DNA of 64,000 nt. It comes from Rotaria socialis (Eukaryota; Rotifera; Eurotatoria; Philodinida; Philodinidae). The notes beneath the pieces are model-generated. The model had not been told where the DNA came from, searched no databases, and was given only the letters and a program-made list of their open reading frames with translations. The translations under genes were made by a program, and so were the position numbers. Shown one piece after another: positions 46,098-57,330 of the stretch. The stretch lies in contig CAJNYU010003878.1 in the NCBI GenBank assembly GCA_905331475.1, positions 62,001-126,000 of the forward strand. The letters are read 5' to 3'. Within the stretch, counting starts at the first letter, position 1, and every line of letters starts with the position of its first letter.

Positions 46098-47739
46098 TTA
46101 TTGTTTGGTGTTGTTCTTTAACGGAAGCTCAATATTCATTTCTTCGCATACTTCTTTAATACATTCAGCTAATGTTGCCATATCATTCTCAAATAATCGT
46201 CCAATATTACCAATACGAAAGCAATCTGTTTCAGTTGTTTTGCCTGGATAAATTAATTGATCTAAAAATAAAGAAATCTTAATTTCCTATGAACACATAG
46301 ATTCATTATCATCATACGTTTTTCACTGAGTTTATTATAAAATGTTTGAAAGTTAAATGGTGCCGATGGATAATAATACGATGTAATAATATATGTTTGA
46401 TATTCAGGTTTAATTAATTCAATGAAACCAAGTGTTCTCATTTTTTCTCGAATAAGTTTATTATTAGCTTGATATCTAAAAGGGAGAGAAGAATTTAGAA
46501 TAGAATTTAAGTGATCTGACAGATTCTACCGTTTAGCACGACCTTGCACACCACCTTCTTGATCTAATTCATCTAATGCACGTTTGAATGCAAGTATAGT
46601 ATGCGTTGGTGCTAGAGAAATGTCAATGAAAAATGATGATAGAAATTTTTTTGCGTATACTGTGTTTTTAACATACGTGTAAAACGAAATTGTTTACTCT
46701 GTTCCATGTATGTGTATTGATCGTATAGGTCAAGTACTAAACTACGTGCTTGGCCTGAAAAAAAATTAGTTAATGGTAGATATAAAAAAATAAAAAGAAT
46801 CAACTATTTAACCTTGGCACGTGAGTAAATGTTGTTTTTTCCCAATAACGAAAGCAAAACCAGGTACGCCTTCGATACATTTATTAGCCGAACTGATGAT
46901 ATAAGTAATATGACCATTACGAAGACTAACTGGAACAGCACCAAAAGCACTCATTGAATCAACAATATATACGGTTGAACCTAAAGAACAACCATTCAAT
47001 TTAATATAATATGAATAACAAAAGAATAAAAATAAAGGGTCGAATAGAATACCTTTTGTTGTACCATGATCATATACTAATTGCCCAATTTCTTCAATAG
47101 GATTTAAAACTCCTGAACTTGTTTCACAATGAATAATAGCAACGTGTGTATAGTGATTTGATTGTAATTTATTAGCGACTAAATCAACTTGAACGCGTAC
47201 TGTTTCATGAAATGAAATTACATCATGTGGAATATTTAATATTCGACATATTTTTATCATGCGTTGACCATATGCACCATTCTCAATAATTAAGACCTTG
47301 ATGAAAACAAAAAATGATTGGAATTTTTGAAATAAAACAAAAACACAATAATCTACATTAGCGCCTTGATGAGGTACAGTTGTTGAAAATGTTGCTTCAA
47401 CTGCATATGTACCACTTCCTTGTACAAGAACAGCTGCATGTTCATCTGCTGAGACATCTAATAAAACGATAGGAAAAAATCATGAGATATTTGATTTTCA
47501 TTGATAAATCCAAATCAACCTGCTAATTCAAGTAATTTTCCGCGAATATGAGCAATTATATTTAAAAAAATCGTATCGCGTGAGCCTAAATCATGAAGCA
47601 TAGCCTCTTTCACTGTTAAGCTGGTCGTTAAAGGACCAGGTGTAAATAATTTCGAATCATTTTCTACACAGACAGAAAATTAAAATCGATTATTTTGAAA
47701 CAAAAATTAAAATCAAGAATACTCACCTTTGATATCCAT
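46098..47739 (-). CDS. phnW: 2-aminoethylphosphonate-pyruvate transaminase
   Basis: Nine exons in transcript order: 47739-47727, 47663-47520, 47457-47357, 47296-47053, 46980-46813, 46754-46677, 46611-46530, 46475-46318 and 46261-46098. They total 383 residues, close to bacterial PhnW (about 365). N-terminal [19 protein letters not shown] matches the family signature [10 protein letters not shown]. The glycine loop is [34 protein letters not shown] carries the PLP-binding Asp; the Schiff-base lysine lies in [17 protein letters not shown]; the C-terminus has [22 protein letters not shown] fold-type I enzyme, it moves the amino group of 2-aminoethylphosphonate to pyruvate, giving phosphonoacetaldehyde and alanine. 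It could serve degradation or synthesis of phosphonates. Introns show it is a resident nuclear gene. The family is mainly bacterial, so ancient transfer is possible but unproved. Confidence 0.9.
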
Positions 47740-47879
47740 GTTCTTATTTATTTTCTCTACAATAATCTATGATGTTTATCTTTTTGTTTGGTAACTGAGG
47801 TGATTCTATTGGCCAATAGAATGTTCGATATACAAAGCAAATAAACAACAACCATAGAGTTATTTCTCGTTTGCTCAAG
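47740..47879. promoter_or_regulatory. Shared divergent promoter with CCAAT palindrome
   Basis: Only 140 bp separate the two start codons. At 47803-47822 is a perfect 20-bp palindrome, ATTCTATTGGCCAATAGAAT, holding two CCAAT boxes back to back. It lies 64 bp from the phnW start and 58 bp from the other start. Confidence 0.6.
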
Positions 47880-48575
47880 ATGTCTAATGTAATGATTGAT
47901 TCATATGGAAATCAGTCACTGTTTTTACCATACTATAAAAATCTTTTACCAAAATCGATCAGTAATGAAATAAATTTGTCGAAGAAAAATTCAAAACGTT
48001 GTTCATCATCCTATAGACAACGTCTTCAACGTATAAAAACAAACTGTCGATTAATACGACAACGCCGTCGCCGTTATTTATTTCCAATACTACCTATAGA
48101 ACTTCGTTCCAGTGTATTTCAACAACGTTCTTATAAAAAAGGTTCATTAGAAATATTAAATGTCAATGATAATCATTGGCAAACAACGAATTTTTTACGT
48201 CTATCCGATGAATATCTATATAAATGTAAATATGCAATATATTCGTCGACGAATCGATATTTTAAGCAAAATGAATTTTATCATTTTTTAAAAGAAACTT
48301 TTTCTTGTTCATTTTCTTCAAACGAACATCATATTGATTTAAATGAATGTCAATTATGTGTTTCGAAATTTAGTTCAAATGAAATGTTTGATTTACATTT
48401 AAATCGTCGTAGTGTGTCAATACAATATCGATGTTTAACATGTCAATCATGGATTAAATCAATGAATCCATGCCAAGCTTATTATCATTTATTGCTACAT
48501 AATAATAGTACCAAAGAAAAACGTATAGGACAATTAAATATTCATTACAATAGTGACAATTATTTAGTAAGTTAA
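47880..48575 (+). CDS. Unknown protein with Cys/His zinc-binding-like region
   Basis: Single-exon ORF of 231 residues; the ATG at 47880 (MSNVMIDSYGNQSLF) is preferred because the frame upstream is open for only three codons. The first half is basic (RQRLQRIKTNCRLIRQRRRR). The second half has CQLCVSKFSSNEMFDLHLNR followed by YRCLTCQSWIKS and HLLLH, a spacing like a degenerate C2H2 finger followed by a CxxC pair. Nucleic-acid binding is possible. No family recognised. It shares a promoter with the phosphonate transaminase gene, but a functional link is not implied. Confidence 0.5.
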   Translation: MSNVMIDSYGNQSLFLPYYKNLLPKSISNEINLSKKNSKRCSSSYRQRLQRIKTNCRLIRQRRRRYLFPILPIELRSSVFQQRSYKKGSLEILNVNDNHWQTTNFLRLSDEYLYKCKYAIYSSTNRYFKQNEFYHFLKETFSCSFSSNEHHIDLNECQLCVSKFSSNEMFDLHLNRRSVSIQYRCLTCQSWIKSMNPCQAYYHLLLHNNSTKEKRIGQLNIHYNSDNYLVS

Positions 48576-49580
48576 ATATTGCAATACTCAAGAGTTGAGT
48601 AGAACTTTGAAAATTCGGGATACTTCTGTTCGGTCTGTGAATATATTTTATTTGATCGATAAATTATTTTTAAACTGTACTGTCTCTATTCGAATTTCGC
48701 TTGGGATAGATTTAATTCAATAGGAGAAAATTGTCAACAAAAGACGCTTGTTCCCCATTAACTGCTTAACAAGTTTTCTTATTTATTATACTCTTAGAAA
48801 GAACAGCACTGATTATATGCCATTTTCGTTTTGAATAGATATTTCAGTGTGGTAGTTATCTCATGAATCCATACTATTGAATGGATTTCTTTTTCGTATG
48901 ATCTTTGATAGGTTAATGAGATAGTACAAAAAAGGAACATCAGGAACTTATTTAACGTAGGAAACATACATGATTTTCTATTATGAAATGGCTATGAAAA
49001 GTGAATAATAGGATGTAATTAGTAACTCACTTCCCAAAGACATACTCAAGTAAAAACTCGATGAAAACAAATATGAAAAAAGTCGTTTGCGAGCATTTCC
49101 GATACGAAAAAATTGCATTTTTTTTATTAATCATGACCCATGAGAAAGTACTTCAATGAAAAGTACCTGTTGTATTATGAACATGATGTTCTATTCATCC
49201 TAAGGGAATTTTTTATTAGTATATCAGAGTGTGGGCGGTAGCCTCACACAAATACACCATTCTAAGGAATCCTTGTTTTGATATGTATATATATATATAT
49301 TGGCAAGTAACTAATTCTGTAAAAATTAATTTGAATTTTTTTCCTATTTTTTAGAACGATATCGATGATATTTTTACGAACTATTCGAATTATTTATGTA
49401 CTGATTGATACTGTACTACAAACGACAAGTAGAATCTCTTTTGGCCATTTTTCTTTTTATTTAAATAGGTTTTGCACTTACAAATATTTTTTTGTATAAC
49501 TGAATTTTTTTACTTAAAAAAATATTTTTTTGCATTTATAAGGAATTACTTTTATACAGAGGATTATCAATTGTTTGAAT
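48576..49580. other. No supported gene
   Basis: A+T-rich intergenic DNA with a short (TA)n tract near 49286. Confidence 0.5.
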
Positions 49581-50030
49581 TTATTGATTTGATTTATTTT
49601 GCTTTTGCTTTTGATAATCCACTTCTAAACGACGTTCATTTTCTTTGGCTTTTAAAAAAGCTGATTTCATTGATTGACGATGTTGTTCAAGAATGAAATT
49701 TCGAATTCGATTCTGTTCACATAAATCACACAGATAGATCAATTGCTTATAATTTGATAATGAATACCACCAATTTTCAGTTAAATCTATTTGACAATTT
49801 GAACAAACATTAGGAATTTGTTGCTCATGATATTCTATGGAATTATCGTGAATTAAATAATTCATAACACAATCCAGACCTTGCTTTTCCATAAACTCTA
49901 TGTCACGTGAAGTTGGTATGAAATTATTAAATGAATTCAACACATGATATGATGGTGATAATGTTAATAATTTACTTTTAAGTTTTTGTCGTAATTCAAT
50001 ACGTTTTTCCATTAACTCATCATCAATCAT
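49581..50030 (-). CDS. p66/GATAD2-like GATA zinc-finger protein
   Basis: Single exon, 149 residues, ATG at 50030. Residues 70-125 read VCSNCQIDLTENWWYSLSN, then LIYLCDLCEQNRIRNFILEQ and HRQSMKSAFLKAKENERRLE. This follows the C-terminal GATA-type finger of p66/GATAD2 (CASCxTDFTPVW...CEQC, then EHTNRLKAAFVKALQQEQEIE), subunits that bridge the deacetylase and remodeller halves of NuRD. The N-terminus is a short charged helix (ELMEKRIELRQKLKSKLL) in the place of the CR1 coiled coil that binds MBD2/3. It is far shorter than animal p66 proteins (450-600 residues), so it may be a reduced paralogue. Head-to-head with the gene at 50207, 176 bp apart. Confidence 0.65.
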   Translation of the reverse strand: MIDDELMEKRIELRQKLKSKLLTLSPSYHVLNSFNNFIPTSRDIEFMEKQGLDCVMNYLIHDNSIEYHEQQIPNVCSNCQIDLTENWWYSLSNYKQLIYLCDLCEQNRIRNFILEQHRQSMKSAFLKAKENERRLEVDYQKQKQNKSNQ

Positions 50031-50206
50031 TTTTTTGTGTTGCCAATATGGTCACCGAGAAATCAATACACTAGTGTCAATGGCGCCAATAAATTATCAT
50101 CAAGAGACGTTGAAATAAAAAAAGAAAAGAAAAAAAGTTCATGCTGAGATTCCAACTGTGTACGAATGATTACTAGAGTTAAAATCATATTTTTGCTTGA
50201 AAATCG
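50031..50206. promoter_or_regulatory. Shared divergent promoter with CCAAT boxes
   Basis: The 176-bp gap holds CCAAT in TTGCCAATATGG (about 50040) and a near-palindrome AATGGCGCCAAT at 50079-50090, one base from a perfect ATTGGCGCCAAT. Confidence 0.5.
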
Positions 50207-50679
50207 ATGACGTTCGCACGACCAAAAGCCGTAATGAAAAACAAAATAATATCGACAACAATTATTATTTTATTTTTTAAATTTAGGATGCTAATGGCGA
50301 ATTTATTCATCAACGATATACAGAATTGAGCGATGTTATTCGCGCTAAGAACAAAATTGAAGATCGTCTTCTCGGTGTTCGTTTAAAATTTTATGAACGT
50401 GAAAAGAAAATGCGATTAAATATAATACGTCGAGAGAAATATCAATTAGAACGTGCACGTACAACATTATGCAAAGAAGTTAATGAGATTCAAGTTGAGA
50501 AAGAAACATCTTCCTTACCATCATGGCTGCCTCGTCGGCCCAAATCAGAAAATCAAACATTTCAATTGACGTCACCAGAAGTGTTAGATACCGATTGGCT
50601 ATTGAATTCTAGTTTTATTCAATCGTCACTCGTTTTATTAAATACAGGTCGCAGTATTCGTCCTCATACAAGTGGATAA
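50207..50679 (+). CDS. Coiled-coil protein of unknown function
   Basis: Two exons, a 24-nt first exon (50207-50230, MTFARPKA) and 50287-50679, giving 138 residues. Phase-0 GT-AG junction. The middle is a continuous charged helix (NKIEDRLLGVRLKFYEREKK, then RREKYQLERARTTLCKEVNE), followed by SSLPSWLPRRPKSEN and a Ser/Leu-rich tail. The style is that of small cytoskeletal or ciliary proteins, but I do not recognise the family. The first exon is inferred from frame and splice signals. Confidence 0.55.
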
Positions 50680-50772
50680 AAATGATCTAATCGACAATAG
50701 ATTTTTTCTAATAATACATTAAATGATTTATTTAAAATAAAAATAAAAAAAAAATAAAGTTTTTCTTTTCTA

Positions 50773-52450
50773 TCAACGATTCTTACTTAAATTCAATGCT
50801 AATCTTTCTAAATAGTTTAATTTTGATTCAAATCTAATTGTTACATGTTCGACTGCTTCGATTCGTGCACTTAAACTCACTTGATGTTTTTGTTCAACGG
50901 GTAGATGTGATACCGGTCTTTTTGTACCCAATGTTAAATCTAACCGACGTTGTATGTCATTGAGAATAGTTGATAAACGATTCGTCATTAGAGTATTCTC
51001 ATGAACAACTTCATTCAAATTAACTGGCTGCTTAGCTCGATGGAATTTTCTACATGCACATGAATACTTTAGCATACGAATTATTTTTATTGCTGTTACA
51101 TAACGTTTCGGTAAATCATCTATGGTCTCTACAGGTTTCTTTCGAATATGATCTTGTTGTGTTTTTCTTGTTGAACCTGTATGATTACGTCGAAATAGAT
51201 TCATATCAAATGAACGACTGATTGGAAGTGTAGTAATGGGTGATGCTGAATCCATATGTTCAGTGACGACTGGTGGTATCTGTCTATCAACGCGTCGTTG
51301 GGTTAATCTATAAAATTTCCATGTAGCAACAAAACGATTGCCTTGATATGCACATCGAAGTCGCCACCAATTACGAATCACACTTGCTGCAGCAGGTATA
51401 AGACGACTAATGGCTTCATCACGTTTTTGTTCTTGAACTTTGATAGCAAGACCCTTGAAATATGTTTTAAACAAAAAAAGATGATAGGATGATGAAGTTT
51501 AAAAAAGCAATTAGTAATTTACACTTCCGATAATGCCAGCAGGTAAACACCAAAATGCAACACCAAGATAACAAACAGTTGATGTTACCATTTTAGCAAT
51601 AAAGGTTTTTGGATAAAGATCACCGAAGCCAATGGTTGTCATCTAAATTGAATATATAGAAAAGAACAGGTCAGAAATATTTTTCTTATGAAAGTATTAC
51701 TGTAATAATTGAAAACCACATTGAATCAGCCATGGATTTGTATGGTCCATCATATAAACGTCGATCTTCTGGTGTCTCAGCAATATAAACGAGATAAGAA
51801 CCTGTTATAAGAAACACAAAACCAATGACGATTGTAACGGCAAGTTCTTCATGATGTGTCCAAATAATTTCTTTTAGAATTTTCCACGATGATAATTGTC
51901 GATCAACACGTATAAATCGAATCGTCTGTAATAGTGGTAAAAATCTGAGTACGATTTCAGGAAATCTTCCAGTTGTGATACCTGTCGCTATGCATAATAT
52001 AAAGCCCATCAGTGTTACTATATCGAGTACAATGACCGATCGAGTGACAAACATTAAACGACCAACCAATGTTCGATATTTTGCTACACAACCAGCTGAC
52101 CATATACGTAATAAAAATTCATAAGTAAAAAATATCGATAAACCTAATTCAACATAATATAAGGGTCCATTTAATGCTGATCGACATTCATCGATTGTTG
52201 ATATTGCACCGAGTATCAAGGAAATCAATGTTAGTCCAAAAACAAATAAATGATAAATAAGTGTATGTTTGCCTTGTTGTCTTTCAAGAACATGATAAAC
52301 ATCAGCTTTATGAGTATAGATTGCTGAATAATAGCGTGATAGTCGATGATGATCCTCTTCGTCGTTTGAATTCAATGTTGTTTCTGAATAAATTGAAGTA
52401 GCTGATGGACGCGTGTTATGTGAGAGGGTACTTTTGCGTTGAGTACTCAT
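50773..52450 (-). CDS. KCNQ (Kv7)-type voltage-gated potassium channel
   Basis: Three exons in transcript order: 52450-51701, 51642-51523 and 51453-50773; 516 residues from the ATG at 52450 (MSTQRKSTLS). The open frame extends further up to 52594, so the start is uncertain. S1-S5 are visible: S1 TLIYHLFVFGLTLISLILGA, S4 FLPLLQTIRFIRVDRQLSSW with regularly spaced arginines. The pore reads MTTIGFGDLYPKT: filter GFG where KCNQ channels have GYG. S6 has FWCLPAGIIGS, then the KCNQ calmodulin-binding helix A GLAIKVQEQKRDEAISRLIP and AAASVIRNWWRL. The C-terminus carries helix B and a coiled coil (RIEAVEHVTIRFESKLNYLE). Plasma-membrane M-type K+ current is the expected role; PIP2 and calmodulin dependence is family knowledge. 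Confidence 0.9.
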
Positions 52451-53242
52451 GCTTTGACGAATGATGATCTTTCTTTCTTTCTGTTTTTTTTTTGTACAAG
52501 CATAAAATGTTGATCTTCGCATTTGTTGACCTTTATTTGAGACTGACTCAAAATCATAGACGCATTTGTTCTTTATAAAGAGAAAAAAAGGCAAGAAAGA
52601 ATACTCCTGCTATCTCAAGATGAATGTATAAATTAAGAAATTTTGTTTCTTTGTTAACTTTTCTTTTGTATTTCATAGACATATCGAGAGTTGCATAGGT
52701 CACCTTTACACTAGGACTTTCATGCTTAATCTGTTAAAGTATGGGTCATTTTATTATGAGAAAAAAGAAAGAAAACAATCAAAATATTGACAACACGAAT
52801 TGTCAAAAAAAGCCATACAAATTATCTTAATAGTATCATTTATTTAATCGTTGTTTTCTGTTTAAAGCATGTCAGGGTAAATGCCGGGCTAGTAATCAAC
52901 AAAAAACAAAATCATCAATAATATGTGCTATTATGAAATCAACTAATGTGATGAAAACTTGAAGTTTCTCGTGTTCGTCTCTTCATCATATTCACAATAT
53001 GAAATCAAAATAAAATCGATCGCATCTCCATCCCTGTTCGTCAATGAGCGACCTCTGTTCGAAAGTAATTGTTACATAATAAATGTGCTAGAGACTGTTG
53101 TCTAGTAATAAACCAGGATGTCTACTTTATTATGGTTGAAATCAATTCGAAAAAGAGAAAAAAAGAAAACGAATACCTCTAAATGCTTAGATTAATAATT
53201 CTATTATCTGTTTAGAAAATTTAAAAAAAATACATTTGAAAA
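52451..53242. other. Divergent intergenic region KCNQ-like / MAPK15-like
   Basis: A+T-rich, no gene. GTTGTCTAGTAAT at 53096-53108 only loosely resembles an X-box. No CCAAT pair as in the shorter divergent promoters. Confidence 0.4.
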
Positions 53243-56200
53243 ATGTCCGAGGGTAAGAGAGATATTTCTTCTTTCTTGATTCGATGCATATAAATAAGTA
53301 TATTTGAATATTAAGGAGTCGATACACATATTTTACGTTACTATGAAATTCAAAAACGTCTTGGAAAAGGAGCCTATGGAATTGTATGGAAAGCAATAGA
53401 TAAACGAACCAAAGAAATAGTCGCATTAAAGAAAATTTTTGATGCATTTCGAAATCAAACTGATGCACAAGTAAGAACATTTGAATATAACATGACGAAA
53501 CAACTTCAGTTATTTGTTTTTCTTCGCTTTAGAGAACATATCGGGAAATTGTTTTTTTACGTGAATTTGGTGAGCATCCAAATGTAATTCGGTTGCAGAA
53601 TGTTTTAAAAGCTGATAATGATCGTGATATTTATCTTGTGTTTGAATTTATGGGTAAAGAAAAAAAAATTTAATCAGAGTTTATTCATTTCGATTAACTT
53701 TCAGAGGCTGATCTTCATAATGTGATACGCAAAGGAAATATTCTTAAAGATACACATAAACGTTATGTTATGTATCAATTGTTAAAAGCAATGAAATATC
53801 TTCATTCAGCAAATGTGATTCACCGTGACATGAAAGTAAATATTATGGCAAAAGAAAAGATGCGTAAAATCTCCTACTGTCGTTTTTTAGCCATCAAATG
53901 TTTTACTCAACCAACAATGCCGTGTAAAAATATGTGATTTTGGTCTTGCAAGATCATTAAATCATGTTTATGAAGATCCACAACATCCAGCTTTAACAGA
54001 ATACGTTGGTATGTGTTGATTTCAATTAAAATCTAAGTGAAATGATAATTAATTTCTGTTTGTTTACAGCAACGAGATGGTATCGTGCTCCAGAAATTTT
54101 ACTTGCTTCATCAAAGTAAATATGTTTGTAAATATTCGATTTCAATAATCTTTGAACATGTTTAGATATACCAAAGGTGTTGATATGTGGTCTATTGGTA
54201 AGTTATTAACAGCAATTAGATAGTCCCGACAGAGACCAAGAAACTGAATGCTTTTTTCTTGAGACATTATAATGATGCTTACTGAACATTGAGAAACAAA
54301 AAAAGAAAAGATTCGTTATTATTGAAACTTACAGATTGAAAATGCGTTACCTTGAATAGAAACTTCTCTAAAACGAGTATAGATCATTATTGCTAAAAAC
54401 ATTAGCTAGTTGAAAAACTAGAAGAAGTTGAAATCTGCAACATAGTCAGCATGCCATCGAATGTATCATGCAAGCGAAACACTTGTTAGCGACTATTCTA
54501 AGTATTTCTTGTTTTATAAATAAAAATTCACCAAGTACTTTTTCTTAGGTTGTATTCTTGGAGAAATGTTACTTGGAAAACCACTTTTTCAAGGAACATC
54601 AACATTCAATCAGTTAGAACGTATTCTTCAACATATTCCAACGCCAACTCAATCGGATATTGCTAGTATTGCATCACATTATGGACCGAGTGTATTAGAA
54701 CGAGCATCATCTGGGTATATTTATTCATTTGAAGAATTTTTGTCTTTTTTTCTAATCATTATTTTATAGACAAAAAAAATCATTTGATACATTTATTCCT
54801 AATGCAGGTGACGAAGCTCTTGATTTACTTCGTCGTCTTCTTCATTTTAATCCCGATAAAAGAATAACAGCAGACGATGGACTTCGTCATTCATTTGTTG
54901 TTTCGTACGTGTTTTTGTTCACATAAATTTTATTCAAAGTTTGTTTATTTTATTTCATCAAAACTAGGTTTCATAATCCAAGTGAAGAAATGACTAAAGG
55001 CTATGATGTTGTACCACAATTGAGTGATGATATACAATTAACTGTTGATGAATATAGAAAAAAACTATACGAAGTAAATATTTCTTGTTGGTGGTTTCTC
55101 GAGATGATAGAAAACATTATCGTTTTGCTCTGTTATTTGAATATAGTTAATTCAATTACGTAAAGTTTCAGCCAAAATGAATCCCAATGTATCTTCGTCA
55201 AATACTGATGCACCAGCTCCACGATCACGTGACAGCTCTGTTGATCAACAGCAACGCTATGGAGCAAGTGCCTATATGGATCAATCCGAATATGATGCTT
55301 ATAGACAGCCAACAACAAATTCTTCATCTCAAATGATCAAAAATGATGGAGCCAATCGAGGAGTTTATTCTAATTATGCAACAGATCATAATAAAAATCG
55401 ATATGTTGACGATGCAAAAGATGAGGATTATTCAACAACAGTAACAAATGATTATTCAACTGGACAACCATCATACAATAAGAATACTTCAACGAATTCT
55501 TATTCTGGTTCGTATGAAATTCAAGATTTTAACATGACAATCGTGATACAAACGTATTTACCTCATGTTTTGTGAACACTAAAATGATAAGTTGATTAGA
55601 ATTAGAAGCAGCTTATTTATACATAGAAAAATTTGAAGTGGTAATATTTGACCATTACATATTAATTTCTCGTAATATTTTCTACTAGTCTCTATTAGCT
55701 GATTTCGAAAAGGAGTGGTTTCCTCTACTATGGTATTTTTGTTTGATTCAACTGTTTTGTTAATATTTGGAAATTGAACAAATATTTTCTTACAGATATT
55801 TTATATTGTAGGGCTTCTTGGTCGATCTAATAGTTATAATGGTTTACATTCAACACTAGGTCAACCACGAATAATCAGTGCCAAACAACGAAATATATCC
55901 AGTTCATCTTTACTGTATCCAGTAAATATTGACTCAACTTTTGTTTTGCTTAGCAAAATTACTTACAAAAATCATTTTTATTTTAGAAACCCAATAATGG
56001 AAGTTTGATGCGTGAAAAAGCAAATGCCAATCGTGGCTTTCGTTCAGGTTCAGCTCCAACACCAACACCACCACCGCCATCATCATCTAAACAAACCAAT
56101 GGTGGAATTATTAATAATAATAATTATTATATTCGTCGTCCAACTGTTATATTTAATGATGAACGTGGTGGTCCGAGTGATAAAAGTAGTGGAGCGCAAG

Positions 56201-56572
56201 CAAGAGTTAATAATAAATTTGTAAATGTAATTATTAATTTCATCATAGAAGCGTTGATCTATTTTCGCTTGAATTTAGGTATCAACCCTTCGACCTACTT
56301 CAGCAGCGGATTCTCGAGCTAAACAAAGATTTCAATCAGCATCGGCATTGACGCATAATCAACAACAACCCTCTGCTGGACCATCGTCATCATCAGTTGG
56401 CAGTTATATTGGGCAATATCAACAGCAACGCCGACAAACATATGGAAATTATTCGAATACAACAACGTCTACTGTTGCACGCGATAATCTTGGCAGTTAT
56501 AGCCAAAATATGGGTACATTGACTCAAAGTGGACTTCGTGTCCTTGATGGACTTCTTCATAATGCAACGTAA
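53243..56572 (+). CDS. MAPK15: MAPK15 (ERK7/8)-type protein kinase
   Basis: Fourteen exons: 53243-53252, 53319-53470, 53533-53653, 53705-53835, 53891-54008, 54070-54115, 54166-54197, 54549-54714, 54770-54904, 54968-55073, 55147-55507, 55812-55921, 55987-56220 and 56279-56572. They total 671 residues. Start [15 protein letters not shown]-loop [31 protein letters not shown] and [17 protein letters not shown] are near-diagnostic of ERK7/8. Catalytic [19 protein letters not shown], activation motif TEY in [15 protein letters not shown], then [20 protein letters not shown]. An unordered C-terminal half (about 300 residues, S/N/Q/P-rich) follows, ending with [20 protein letters not shown]7/8 autophosphorylates its TEY and acts at basal bodies, in ciliogenesis, autophagy and secretion. 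The 10-nt first exon is inferred. HRDMK for HRDxK is unexceptional. Confidence 0.9.
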
Positions 56573-57330
56573 CATTGGGTTACTTATTTTTTTCTTTCTG
56601 TGGTTTTCTTCTTTATTGTTTATTATATATATTTAATAATGGGCATATCTTTATTTCGTACACGAGGAAAAAAAACGAAAAAATGAAATAATTCATTGTG
56701 CATGGTTAGTTGCGTTCTTTTTCTTTTTCTATCTCAAATGTTACACGCTGTTATTACTCGGTCAGACAAAAACGATAAAAATGCGTTTTTTCACTTAAAT
56801 ATATGCGCTTTTTACGTTTTAAAACAAATAAGATATATCGTTGTTTTTTTGACGTAAGAACACATCGGTTTATGCGTTAATAGGAGTTCTTGTCTAGCTA
56901 GGTAGTGTCACTATATCCTTCCATTTGACAGTTTGTTTTTCGCGTATTTTAATTACACATATATCAGTGATCTCTGGTGTACATTTTTTTTTGTCTTTTT
57001 GAAAAAAGTAAACATACGAAGATGTTATGCATTTTATGTGGAATGTTGAATATGATGGTTTGTTAACTTTATCAATAACAAAAATATATTTATGCTGATT
57101 ATGTCAAGTTAAATCGTTTTGTTTTTGATAAAAGCAGTGAACATTAACAACTAATTCACTTCATTAAAGGGCGATCTTCATTTCCTGTAGCCATTCTTTT
57201 TGGCTGAATTTTAATATAACAAGCTTAAATAGACTTAGGGTAAGATGCGACAAAATATCAAATCTTTTTTTAATTATTATCATTGTAATTTAATGAAGAT
57301 TACTTCTAAAGATTTTTCAGCATTAACATA
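56573..57330. other. No supported gene
   Basis: 3' flank of MAPK15; A+T-rich, nothing recognised. Confidence 0.5.

Noticed and set aside
53096-53108. X-box-like GTTGTCTAGTAAT upstream of MAPK15
   Set aside because: Spacing between half-sites is wrong and two consensus bases are missing.
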